The notes below the pieces were generated by a model. The model was not told the DNA's origin. It made no database searches and saw only the letters and a list, made by a program, of their open reading frames with translations. This document shows positions 1 to 5,901 of a DNA stretch of 8,680 bases, piece by piece; the first letter of the stretch is position 1; each line of letters begins with the position of its first letter. The position numbers were made by a program, and so were the translations under genes. The DNA is taken from assembly GCA_021822995.1 (NCBI GenBank), contig JAKAPN010000031.1, positions 1-8,680 of the forward strand. The letters run 5' to 3'. Origin of the DNA: an archaeon. Its GTDB lineage: Archaea > Thermoproteota > Nitrososphaeria > Nitrososphaerales > Gagatemarchaeaceae.

Positions 1-2
1 TG

Positions 3-293
3 TTAGACGCGCTCCTGCTCGTGGCGCTCTTCTACGTCAGCTCGGACATGGCGTGGCGCACGGCATACGCCATGACCCCGCACGGCCACACCTCCGGCTA
101 CTCTGTCTCCTTCAGCTACTCGCTCTTCACTCAGATATTCACGATGTCCGCGGGCGGAGCCACGCTGGCCAGCCCGCCGACCCTCGACTGGATCCAGGTA
201 CTCGGGGTCGCGATCGTGATATTGAACGGCTGGTACCTGTACACCGCTTACTCGAAGGGCCGGCCCCACCCCGCCGCCCCTGAGCCCTCCTGA
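3..293 (+). CDS. 3' end of a small membrane protein gene, function unknown
   Basis: The frame is open from the left edge of the window to a TGA at 291-293, so the gene probably begins upstream; a GTG at 21 is the first possible start inside the window. The visible part has two hydrophobic stretches: one at the very beginning (LDALLLVALFYV) and one near the end (IQVLGVAIVILNGWYLYTAY). Between them lies a polar, Ser/Gly-rich loop. The C-terminus is a short basic and Pro/Ala-rich tail (SKGRPHPAAPEPS), as expected for a cytosolic end after a last membrane helix. I recognise no family. The amphipathic residue pattern and a codon choice like that of the neighbouring genes make it likely to be coding, but the call rests on a fragment. 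Confidence 0.55.
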   Translation, partial: LDALLLVALFYVSSDMAWRTAYAMTPHGHTSGYSVSFSYSLFTQIFTMSAGGATLASPPTLDWIQVLGVAIVILNGWYLYTAYSKGRPHPAAPEPS

Positions 294-340
294 CGCTTTC
301 GCGCCACCCCTGGTCTCGCCCCCCTTTTCCCGGCTCAGGT

Positions 341-347
341 TCATATC
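341..347 (+). promoter_or_regulatory. Probable archaeal TATA box for the nuclease-like gene
   Basis: The AT-rich heptamer TCATATC stands out in GC-rich DNA. Its centre is about 26 bases before the ATG at 370, the distance expected between a TATA box and a transcription start that coincides with the start codon. No Shine-Dalgarno motif is seen before this ATG, which fits a leaderless transcript. Inferred from position and composition only. Confidence 0.45.
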
Positions 348-369
348 CCGAACCCGAGGGCACCCGCGC

Positions 370-936
370 ATGGCCGGTGCTCTCTTCCAGCGCCTCCAGA
401 AGCGGACTGGCTCCTCGGAGCTTGCGAGCGCCGCGGTCCAGGGGGTCGCGGACAGGCTGGGCCTGATGTGGGTCGACCCTCTTGACGAGCAGCTCGCCGG
501 ACTGGCGCTCTGCGCGACGGGCGACTCCCCGGAGACGGTCTCCAAGATCCTCTCCTGGAAAGACTTCGAGGGATTCTGCTCGAAGATGCTCAGGGCGAAG
601 GGGTACCTCGTCAGGGAGGACATCTACCTGAAGAAGCCCAGGGCCCAGGTGGACGTGCTGGGGGTCTCGGGCGGGATCTCCCTCGCGGTTGACTGCAAGC
701 ACTGGTCGCGGTCTTCGGGCTATTCAGCCCTCGGGACGCTGGTGGACTCCCAGAAGGCGAGGGCGAGGCGCCTCCACGACACCCTCGACGTGATAGGCCC
801 GATCGCCGCGGTAATCCTCACTCTGACGGACCAGGGGGCCAGGTTCGTGAACGGCGGTGCCATCGTCCCGATATTCGCCTTCAGGGACTTCCTCGACAGC
901 GTCGACGCGCACCGGGAGCGCCTCGAACTCGTCTGA
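370..936 (+). CDS. Restriction-endonuclease-like (PD-(D/E)XK, Mrr-type) protein
   Basis: A 188-residue protein with the hallmarks of the PD-(D/E)XK nuclease fold. Residues 62-80 (SWKDFEGFCSKMLRAKGYL) match the first helix of Mrr-type nucleases, with Glu67 as the usual helix acid. Asp95 in QVDVLGV and the Asp108-Cys-Lys110 of AVDCKHW form the catalytic D...(D/E)xK pattern. Residues 1-60 are mostly helical with no motif I recognise, and residues 144-176 (IAAVILTLTD...GAIVPIFAF) look like the closing strands of the fold. The catalytic residues appear intact, so it is likely an active metal-dependent nuclease, or a nucleic-acid-processing relative; the target is unknown. No methyltransferase, helicase or specificity subunit lies next to it, so it is not an evident restriction system. 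The ATG at 370 is supported by a TATA-like element about 26 bases upstream. It converges on the minus-strand operon with an 8-base gap. Confidence 0.75.
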   Translation: MAGALFQRLQKRTGSSELASAAVQGVADRLGLMWVDPLDEQLAGLALCATGDSPETVSKILSWKDFEGFCSKMLRAKGYLVREDIYLKKPRAQVDVLGVSGGISLAVDCKHWSRSSGYSALGTLVDSQKARARRLHDTLDVIGPIAAVILTLTDQGARFVNGGAIVPIFAFRDFLDSVDAHRERLELV

Positions 937-944
937 GGGGTGCC

Positions 945-1436
945 TCAGGCTGCGGCCGCGAACGGCGAGGTCATATCAGAGATCTCCCTGTATACGTCCC
1001 CGGGCGCGGGGACGTCTTTGAGCACGAACACCCCCTGCCCCATCGACGAGGTGTGCGTCCCCTTCCCCTTCCCCTTCTTCAGCGCGACGTACACGCTCCC
1101 GCACCCGAACCGCTTCGCCAGCATCCCCTGGGCGATGCTCAGCTCCTGGATGCTGTCGTACGGGATGAAGTTCTCCTTCCGCATCGGCCGCCGGATGACG
1201 ATCCCTGTGTCTCCGAGGGCGTACACGGTTGACTCCTTGAACAGCATGTAGGCCCCGATGGAAGCGTAGGAGAGGCCCAGGAAGATGGCGAAGTCCGCGT
1301 ACGTCCTTGGGTTGATCTGGAGGAACGGGACGAGCACAGCCACGAGCAGGGTCCCCTTGATGAGGGACTTGCTTACGTTCGACCTGAGCCTCTTCTCGTC
1401 CCGCTGCTGTGGGCTAGTAGAGGTAGCAGGCCACAT
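945..1436 (-). CDS. Two-helix membrane protein with a bacterial-type PH domain (YdbS/bPH2-like)
   Basis: A 163-residue protein. Residues 1-23 are polar and basic, two membrane helices follow (about 25-41 and 47-66), and a cytosolic domain covers about 70-153. This domain resembles the PH-like domain of the YdbS/DUF304 group: a short strand (VYALGDTGIVIRRP), the PYDSIQELSIAQG segment, and the AKRFGCGSVYVAL segment, which matches the usual 'gllgrlfGvGtV' signature. A Lys/Gly-rich loop (KKGKGKG, 120-126) sits between late strands. Such proteins are membrane-associated and of poorly known function. The ATG at 1436 lies inside the end of dppF, giving a 23-base overlap, so the gene is almost certainly cotranscribed and translationally coupled with the importer. 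A role in controlling or assembling the transporter is possible but is only inference. The family assignment is moderately sure; the two helices and the overlap are seen directly. Confidence 0.72.
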   Translation of the reverse strand: MWPATSTSPQQRDEKRLRSNVSKSLIKGTLLVAVLVPFLQINPRTYADFAIFLGLSYASIGAYMLFKESTVYALGDTGIVIRRPMRKENFIPYDSIQELSIAQGMLAKRFGCGSVYVALKKGKGKGTHTSSMGQGVFVLKDVPAPGDVYREISDMTSPFAAAA

Positions 1437-2376
1437 CGACGTCCCCCGTCTTCTTCAACTCGGGTTCCTTCTGCTTGCAGATGTCCATCACGTATGGGCA
1501 CCTCGGATGGAACCTGCACCCGGTCGGGAGGTTGACGAGGCTGGGGACTTCTCCCGCGGGGGGGACGACGTCGTGGGTCTGGATCGTGGGGACCGACTTC
1601 AGGAGCGCCTGGGTGTACGGGTGCTTCGGCTTCGAGATCACGAGCTCCGTTGGCCCCTTCTCCACCACCTTCCCTGCGTACATGACGGCCACCCTGTCTG
1701 AGATGAACCGCGCCACAGCTATGTTGTGGGTGATGAACAGGTACGTCAGCTTCAGCTCGTCGTGGATCTTGGCGAGCAGGTTGAGCACCTGGGCCTGGAC
1801 CGACGCGTCAAGGGCCGAGGTCGGCTCGTCGAGGACGATGAAGGTCGGGTTGGAGACTATGGCCCTCGCCACCGCCACGCGCTGCCTCTGTCCGCCGGAA
1901 AGGTCCCTGGACCTCCTCTGGGCGAACGTCTTCGCGTCGAGCCCGACGAGCGACAGCGCCGTCTCGAACTGCGCCTGCTTGTCCTTCTTGCTCGCGTGCG
2001 AGCGCGCCAGCGGCTCCGTGACGATGTCCTTGATGGGCATCCTCGGGTCCAGGCTGTCGGTCGGGTTCTGGAACACCATCTGAACCTGACGCCGCACTGA
2101 CTTCCACTGCTTCTTGTTGAGCTTCTTCCCCAAGAAATAGATCTCGCCGTCGGTCGGGGTCTCGAGCGTGGTGAGCATCCTTCCGAGTGTGGTCTTCCCG
2201 CTCCCGCTCTCCCCTACGAGCGCGAGGACCTCTCCGGGCGATATCTCGAAGTCGATGCCGTCGACAGCCTTCACGTAGACCCGCGGCGCCCTTGAGATCA
2301 AGGATGTGATGAACCCCCGCTTGCTCGCCTCGAACCACTTCGTGAGGCCCTGCGTCTTGAAGACTGGCTCAGCCAT
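1414..2376 (-). CDS. dppF: Peptide/nickel-type ABC importer ATPase, DppF/OppF-like
   Basis: A 320-residue cytosolic ATPase, one of two that power the importer. All nucleotide-binding motifs are present: Walker A GESGSGKT (55-62), Q-loop Gln103 (VFQNP), signature LSGGQRQR (159-166), Walker B IVLDEP (180-185) and switch His217. After the core comes the oligopeptide-transporter C-terminal region, with GCRFHPRCP and cysteines 287, 293, 300 and 317. In related DppD-type ATPases such cysteines bind a [4Fe-4S] cluster. The ATG at 2376 is preceded by GAGGTG at 2385-2390 with an 8-base spacer, a good Shine-Dalgarno site lying inside dppD, and the two genes overlap by 8 bases. It overlaps the downstream PH-domain gene by 23 bases. 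Substrate preference is set by the binding protein and permeases and cannot be read here; oligopeptides, dipeptides or other solutes all remain possible. Confidence 0.93.
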   Translation of the reverse strand: MAEPVFKTQGLTKWFEASKRGFITSLISRAPRVYVKAVDGIDFEISPGEVLALVGESGSGKTTLGRMLTTLETPTDGEIYFLGKKLNKKQWKSVRRQVQMVFQNPTDSLDPRMPIKDIVTEPLARSHASKKDKQAQFETALSLVGLDAKTFAQRRSRDLSGGQRQRVAVARAIVSNPTFIVLDEPTSALDASVQAQVLNLLAKIHDELKLTYLFITHNIAVARFISDRVAVMYAGKVVEKGPTELVISKPKHPYTQALLKSVPTIQTHDVVPPAGEVPSLVNLPTGCRFHPRCPYVMDICKQKEPELKKTGDVDVACYLY

Positions 2377-3355
2377 AGAGATGGCACCTCAGCGTCCTGT
2401 CGTCGGTCGTCGTGTAGCCTGGGTTTTCTTTCCTGCATATGTCCATCACCTTGGGGCACCTCGGATGGAACCTGCACCCGGTCGGGGGCGCGAGCATGTT
2501 CGGAGGAGACCCCGGAATCGCTACCAGGTCGCCTTCCGCCCTGGACTTCGTCGGGATGCTGTTCACGAGCGCTACGGTGTACGGGTGCAGCGGCTTCCCC
2601 ACGACCTTCTCCACGGGCCCGGTCTCCGAGAGCTCCCCTGCGTACATCACAAGGAACCTGTTCGCGACCGTATACGCAACGGCCATGTCGTGCGTGATGA
2701 AGAGGACCGCCATCCCGTATTCCTTCTTCAGCTCGTTGATCAGCTTGATCACCTGCGCTTGGATGGTCACGTCGAGGGCGGACGTCGGCTCGTCGGCTAT
2801 GAGGAGCTTCGGCTTCATGAGCAGCGCCATCGCTATCACCACCCTCTGTATCTGGCCCCCGGAAAGCTGGTGGGGGTACCTCTCCATTATGACCTCCGGG
2901 TCAGGCATCCTTACCGAGCTCAGCCCATCGACGACCTCTTTGTATGTAGCTTTCTCGTCGAACGACTTCCCGGCCCTCCTCTGCTTGAGGGCTAGCCCTT
3001 CCATCAGCTGGACGCTGACCCTCTTCACCGGGTTCAGGCTGTTCAGCGGGTCCTGGAATATCATGAACACTTCTGACCCCCGGATCATCTTCACCTCCCT
3101 TTCCTTCATCTTCAGGAGGTCCCTGCCGTCGAGGACCACGCTCCCGCCGGTACTGGCGTTGGGGGGGAGAAGCCTCACCAGCGAGTGCCCGAGCGTCGAC
3201 TTTCCGCAGCCGCTCTCGCCCACTATCGCCACGCTCTCTCCCTTGTCGAGCGAGAAGTCGAGGCTCCTGACAGCCTCGAGCCTCCCGTATATCGTCTTGT
3301 AGTTGACCTTCAGTCCCTTGACGTCCAGGAGCAAGTTAGTAGGATAGCCTCCCAC
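2369..3355 (-). CDS. dppD: Peptide/nickel-type ABC importer ATPase, DppD/OppD-like
   Basis: A 328-residue ATPase forming the presumed heterodimer with DppF on the cytosolic face of DppB/C. Motifs in order: Walker A GESGCGKST (46-54), Q-loop Gln101 (IFQDPLNSLNP), signature LSGGQIQR (164-171), Walker B LLIADEP (184-190), D-loop SALD, switch His222 (ITHDMA). The C-terminal region carries cysteines 294, 300, 307 and 324, the same four-cysteine pattern as DppF and a likely [4Fe-4S] site. The chosen start is a GTG at 3355 within the last codons of dppC (20-base overlap). A TTG seven codons later is an alternative, preceded by GGTGGGAGG at a rather long 13-base spacing. The stop overlaps the dppF start by 8 bases. 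Length and motifs are normal for the family. Confidence 0.93.
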   Translation of the reverse strand: MGGYPTNLLLDVKGLKVNYKTIYGRLEAVRSLDFSLDKGESVAIVGESGCGKSTLGHSLVRLLPPNASTGGSVVLDGRDLLKMKEREVKMIRGSEVFMIFQDPLNSLNPVKRVSVQLMEGLALKQRRAGKSFDEKATYKEVVDGLSSVRMPDPEVIMERYPHQLSGGQIQRVVIAMALLMKPKLLIADEPTSALDVTIQAQVIKLINELKKEYGMAVLFITHDMAVAYTVANRFLVMYAGELSETGPVEKVVGKPLHPYTVALVNSIPTKSRAEGDLVAIPGSPPNMLAPPTGCRFHPRCPKVMDICRKENPGYTTTDDRTLRCHLYG

Positions 3356-4319
3356 CTACCAAGTCCTGGATCCTGTCTCCTATGATCGAAAAGCAGACTA
3401 CGACCAGCATTATCGCGAGGGCAGGGAAGAGTGTCCACCACCAGGCGCCTGGGACGTACGCGAGCCCGTCCGAGGTCATCGACCCCCACTCAGGGACGTT
3501 CAATTGCAGCCCGATGCCCAGGAACGCCAGAGTCGAGTAAGTAAGGATGACGTTCCCAAGGTCCAGCGACGCTATCGCGATGATAGGGTCGATGGTGTTT
3601 GGGAAGATGTGCCTCGACATTATCCTGACCGAGCTGATCCCGCTCAGCTTTGACGCCTCGACATACCCTCTGTTCCGCTCCCTGAGCGTCTGGGCCCTGA
3701 AGAACCTGGCGTAAGGTGGCCACCAGACCACCACGAGCGCGATGAGGACCACGGTGTATCCGTTCCCGAGAAGTATTGCCAGCGCTATGGCGAGGAAGAT
3801 GGCTGGGAAGGCCAGGAACGCGTCGGTCACCCTCATCAGTATCTCGTCTGCCCATCCCCCGGTGTATCCGGCCGCGATCCCCGTGAGCATCCCGATGAGA
3901 ATCGCAGACGACACCACGATCACAGCTGCCGCGGCGTCCCGCGGCGCTGCGTAGAGTATCTCCGAAAGGATGCTCCTCCCTTCGTAGTCGAACCCCAGTA
4001 TCGCCGCGACGCTGCTTAGGCTGGGCGGGAACAGGGAGTAGTGGAAGTCTACCTGAAGCGGGTTCGAAGGCAGCAGTATCCATCCCAGTGACTGCTGCCT
4101 AATGTAGCCTCCCACGATCTGAAGGATCCCCTCGATGGCCGCGAAGGCGAAGAACACCGCGCCGATTGCCATCCCGACCAGCGCCGCCTTGTCCTTCCTG
4201 AGGAACCTGAACACGAAACCCGCGCCGCTGGACTCCCCCAGCGGGACCTCGGCCTCGTTCGAAACCGGGGCGGTCGCAGCATCCACCATCTTCTCGACCC
4301 GGCTCTTCCAGAGTCTCAA
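3336..4319 (-). CDS. dppC: Peptide/nickel-type ABC importer permease, DppC-like
   Basis: A 327-residue inner permease subunit. A cytosolic N-terminal tail of about 40 residues precedes helix 1 (about 45-62). A periplasm-equivalent loop (about 70-120) contains the DppC-typical LGFDYEGRSILSEILYAAPRD. The transmembrane core follows, with helices near 132-151, 166-186, 188-201, 248-270 and 296-313. The EAA loop that docks to the ATPases is EASKLSGISSVRIMSRHIFPN-like at 221-241, and LGIGLQLNVPEWGSM (267-281) is the family's C-terminal signature. The start is taken as a TTG at 4319, one base after the dppB stop, because GGGTGAGG at 4330-4337 gives a Shine-Dalgarno site with a 10-base spacer. An ATG at 4289 (residue 11) is the alternative. 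The 3' end overlaps dppD by 20 bases. Confidence 0.92.
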   Translation of the reverse strand: MRLWKSRVEKMVDAATAPVSNEAEVPLGESSGAGFVFRFLRKDKAALVGMAIGAVFFAFAAIEGILQIVGGYIRQQSLGWILLPSNPLQVDFHYSLFPPSLSSVAAILGFDYEGRSILSEILYAAPRDAAAAVIVVSSAILIGMLTGIAAGYTGGWADEILMRVTDAFLAFPAIFLAIALAILLGNGYTVVLIALVVVWWPPYARFFRAQTLRERNRGYVEASKLSGISSVRIMSRHIFPNTIDPIIAIASLDLGNVILTYSTLAFLGIGLQLNVPEWGSMTSDGLAYVPGAWWWTLFPALAIMLVVVCFSIIGDRIQDLVGGRLSY

Positions 4320-4320
4320 C

Positions 4321-5352
4321 TTAGGTCAGCCTCACCCTTGGGTCCATTATGCCGTACAGTATGTCGGCGATGAAGTTGGCGATGATCACGGACAGCCCGA
4401 CGATGATGGTTATCGCCAGGACCGCAGGGTAGTCGAAGGCGTACACCGCCTGCAGCGCGAAATAGCCGATGCCGTGATAGTTGAAGATGAACTCCACCAC
4501 GAGCGCGCCCCCGATCGCGAACGCGAACGTGATGGCAATCAGCGTGATTATCGGGATCACCGCGTTCCTGAACGCGGTGCCGTAGACCACCTTGCGCTTG
4601 GGGAGCCCTTTCATGTACGCAAGCTTGACGTAGTCCTTGTCGAGGGCGTCAATCATGCTCGCCCTGGTGATCCTAGTAATCCCCCCGAAGCTGATCACCG
4701 CGATGGTCATCGCAGGCAAGACCAGGTGCTGTAGGTAGCTGTAGAGGTAAGTCCAGTTCTGGGCGAGTATGGCGTCGACCATCGGCAATCCGGTGACCAC
4801 AGGCGGAGGGATGAGGGTCAGGCTGGCGATATTGGCGCTCGGAAGCAGGTTCAGGTAATACGCTAGGACCAGCTGGAACACTATGGCTGCGAGGAACGGA
4901 GGGGCCGCCCAGGTCATCAGGTAGAGGCCCTTTATCCCGTAGTCGGTCTTGGTGTTCCTGTTCGAAGCGGCTATGGCCCCGGTGTAAATCCCCAACACCA
5001 CGCCGAGGACGCTCCCGATAACCACCATCTCCAGCGTGATGGGGAGGAACCTCTGCAGGACCTGGAGCTCCGGCAGCTTGTAGATGGTGTCAAGGCCAAG
5101 GTTCCCCTGGAAGACCCCGGTGACGTAGTTCCAGAACTGGACGTAGATCGGCAGGTCGAGCCCGTACCTGTGGGCGAGCTGGAGGCAGAAGGCCTGGCTA
5201 ATGCACCCGCGACCCGTGTAGAAGTGTGCGAGGTCCTCCGGCGTCGGCGCGACGACATGGACTATGACGAATATGAGCGCAACCATCAGGACTATGGTTA
5301 TGACTGCGTTGACGGCTCGTCTTGCGACAAACAGGGGAAACTGAGAAACCAA
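4321..5352 (-). CDS. dppB: Peptide/nickel-type ABC importer permease, DppB-like
   Basis: A 343-residue permease, first gene of the minus-strand operon. The N-terminus (FPLFVARRAVNAVITIVLMV) has the double-Arg then helix pattern typical of DppB. The family's RYGLDLPIYVQFWNYVTG (62-79) and the FQGNLGLDTIY segment (81-91) follow. Further helices lie near 105-128, 145-168, 210-224, 264-288 and 310-333. The EAA-type loop is MIDALDKDYVKLAYMKGLPKR (233-253) and the end DPRVRLT is family-typical. An in-frame TAG (5359-5361 on the minus strand) rules out an earlier start, so the TTG at 5352 is best. AGGGAG at 5355-5360 lies only 2 bases before it, so that site is poorly spaced. The first extracytosolic loop contains Cys50 and Cys56, which could form a disulfide outside the cell. 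Confidence 0.93.
   Translation of the reverse strand: MVSQFPLFVARRAVNAVITIVLMVALIFVIVHVVAPTPEDLAHFYTGRGCISQAFCLQLAHRYGLDLPIYVQFWNYVTGVFQGNLGLDTIYKLPELQVLQRFLPITLEMVVIGSVLGVVLGIYTGAIAASNRNTKTDYGIKGLYLMTWAAPPFLAAIVFQLVLAYYLNLLPSANIASLTLIPPPVVTGLPMVDAILAQNWTYLYSYLQHLVLPAMTIAVISFGGITRITRASMIDALDKDYVKLAYMKGLPKRKVVYGTAFRNAVIPIITLIAITFAFAIGGALVVEFIFNYHGIGYFALQAVYAFDYPAVLAITIIVGLSVIIANFIADILYGIMDPRVRLT
4330..4337 (-). promoter_or_regulatory. Shine-Dalgarno site deciding the TTG start of dppC
   Basis: On the minus strand the sequence is GGGTGAGG, which complements the archaeal 16S rRNA 3' end well. It sits inside the last codons of dppB, 10 bases before the TTG at 4319. It favours that start over the ATG at 4289, which has no comparable motif. 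Confidence 0.5.
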
Positions 5353-5387
5353 TTCTCCCTAGCTGAGGGCGAGGTCCATTACACGCC

Positions 5388-5405
5388 TTTTATAGATTGT
5401 TAACA
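5388..5405 (-). promoter_or_regulatory. Promoter of the dppBCDF-PH operon: TATA box with upstream TGTTAACAAT element
   Basis: Read on the minus strand, TGTTAACAAT (5405 to 5396) is followed directly by CTATAAAA (5395 to 5388). The TATA centre is near 5391, so transcription would start about 5365, leaving a leader of roughly 13 bases before the TTG start of dppB. The 10-mer contains the 8-bp palindrome TGTTAACA and recurs, with one change, before the TATA box of the solute-binding protein gene. It occupies the place of a BRE or activator/repressor site. The TATA call is strong; the role of the 10-mer is inferred. Confidence 0.65.
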
Positions 5406-5488
5406 GGAAATTTTGTCCGCCGTTTCCAAGCCGGCGCAGCGCCCAGATGCCTCCGATCAGAGGGAAAAATCTCCGAAAACAGACGAAA

Positions 5489-5505
5489 CGAAACGGTTTT
5501 AAAAT
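5489..5505 (+). promoter_or_regulatory. Promoter of the winged-helix regulator gene
   Basis: The TATA-like TTTTAAAAT (5497-5505) contains an 8-bp palindrome and is preceded by CGAAACGG (5489-5496), a purine-rich BRE-like stretch. CGAAA also occurs at 5474 and 5484. With a centre near 5501, transcription would begin about 5527, just before the proposed TTG start at 5532, so the transcript would be nearly leaderless. The TAACAAT element of the two transporter promoters is absent here. Confidence 0.6.
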
Positions 5506-5531
5506 TAGGCGCGCATGTTGGTGGACACATC

Positions 5532-5789
5532 TTGGGTGCGATCGACGGTTTTACGATCCAGGGTCCATTCCGGCTAAAGTTGCTGTATCATCTGGTAATG
5601 AGGCCCAGGACCCCCACCGAGCTGGCGACGCTCGAGAACAAGCACCTTAGCGACATCAGCAGGGGACTTGGCAAGCTCCGGAAGGCGGGGCTGGTCGAGT
5701 TCGCGTCCAGCGGCACCCGGGAGAGGTATTACAGGCCGACCCAGGAAGGGTACATCATACTCTACGCGAGCATGCGCCAGGGCAGGTAG
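5532..5789 (+). CDS. Small winged-helix DNA-binding protein (ArsR/MarR-like)
   Basis: An 85-residue protein that is essentially one winged-helix domain. Helix 1 is GPFRLKLLYHLVM (11-23), helix 2 starts at TPTELATLEN (27-36), and the recognition helix is HLSDISRGLGKLRKAGLV (38-55). The wing is EFASSGTRERYYRPTQEGYIIL (56-77, split here as EFASSGTRERYYRP and TQEGYIIL). No ligand-binding domain or metal-binding cysteines are seen, so the signal is unknown. The frame is open from further upstream, but the TATA box at 5497-5505 fixes transcription near 5527, so the TTG at 5532 is the best start; the nearby ATG at 5515 is in another frame. The gene lies between the divergent importer operon and its binding-protein gene, so it is a good candidate local regulator. 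That role is inferred from position. Confidence 0.75.
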   Translation: MGAIDGFTIQGPFRLKLLYHLVMRPRTPTELATLENKHLSDISRGLGKLRKAGLVEFASSGTRERYYRPTQEGYIILYASMRQGR

Positions 5790-5862
5790 CCGCGGGCGTC
5801 ATCCATTCGGCCACAGCTCGAAAACATCTACTTGCAAATATTTCAACAGAACTCGTCTCATG

Positions 5863-5882
5863 TGCTAACAATACTTAAATAA
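5863..5882 (+). promoter_or_regulatory. Promoter of the solute-binding protein gene: TATA box with upstream TGCTAACAAT element
   Basis: TGCTAACAAT (5863-5872) is followed by AC and the TATA-like TTAAATAA (5875-5882). The TATA centre near 5879 predicts a start about 5905, at the GTG (5902) or ATG (5908) start codon, so the mRNA is likely leaderless or nearly so. The 10-mer differs from the one in the dppB promoter at one position and has the same orientation and almost the same spacing to TATA. Its role as an operator or activator site is inferred. Confidence 0.65.
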
Positions 5883-5901
5883 AGTTCGAGGGGTTCGCCG
5901 A

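Noticed and set aside
2439..3302. Long plus-strand open frames opposite dppD and dppF.
   Set aside because: They are antisense shadows of clearly coding ATPase genes, produced by GC-rich codon use; the translations show no family features.
5402..5440. Possible operator formed by GGAAA and TTTCC near 5406-5428.
   Set aside because: The arms are only five bases long with a 12-base separation, and no second copy is seen near the other promoters.
5397..5531. A longer version of the winged-helix protein starting at the TTG at 5397.
   Set aside because: The extra 45 residues are low in recognisable structure and would lie upstream of the TATA box at 5497-5505, so they would not be in the transcript.
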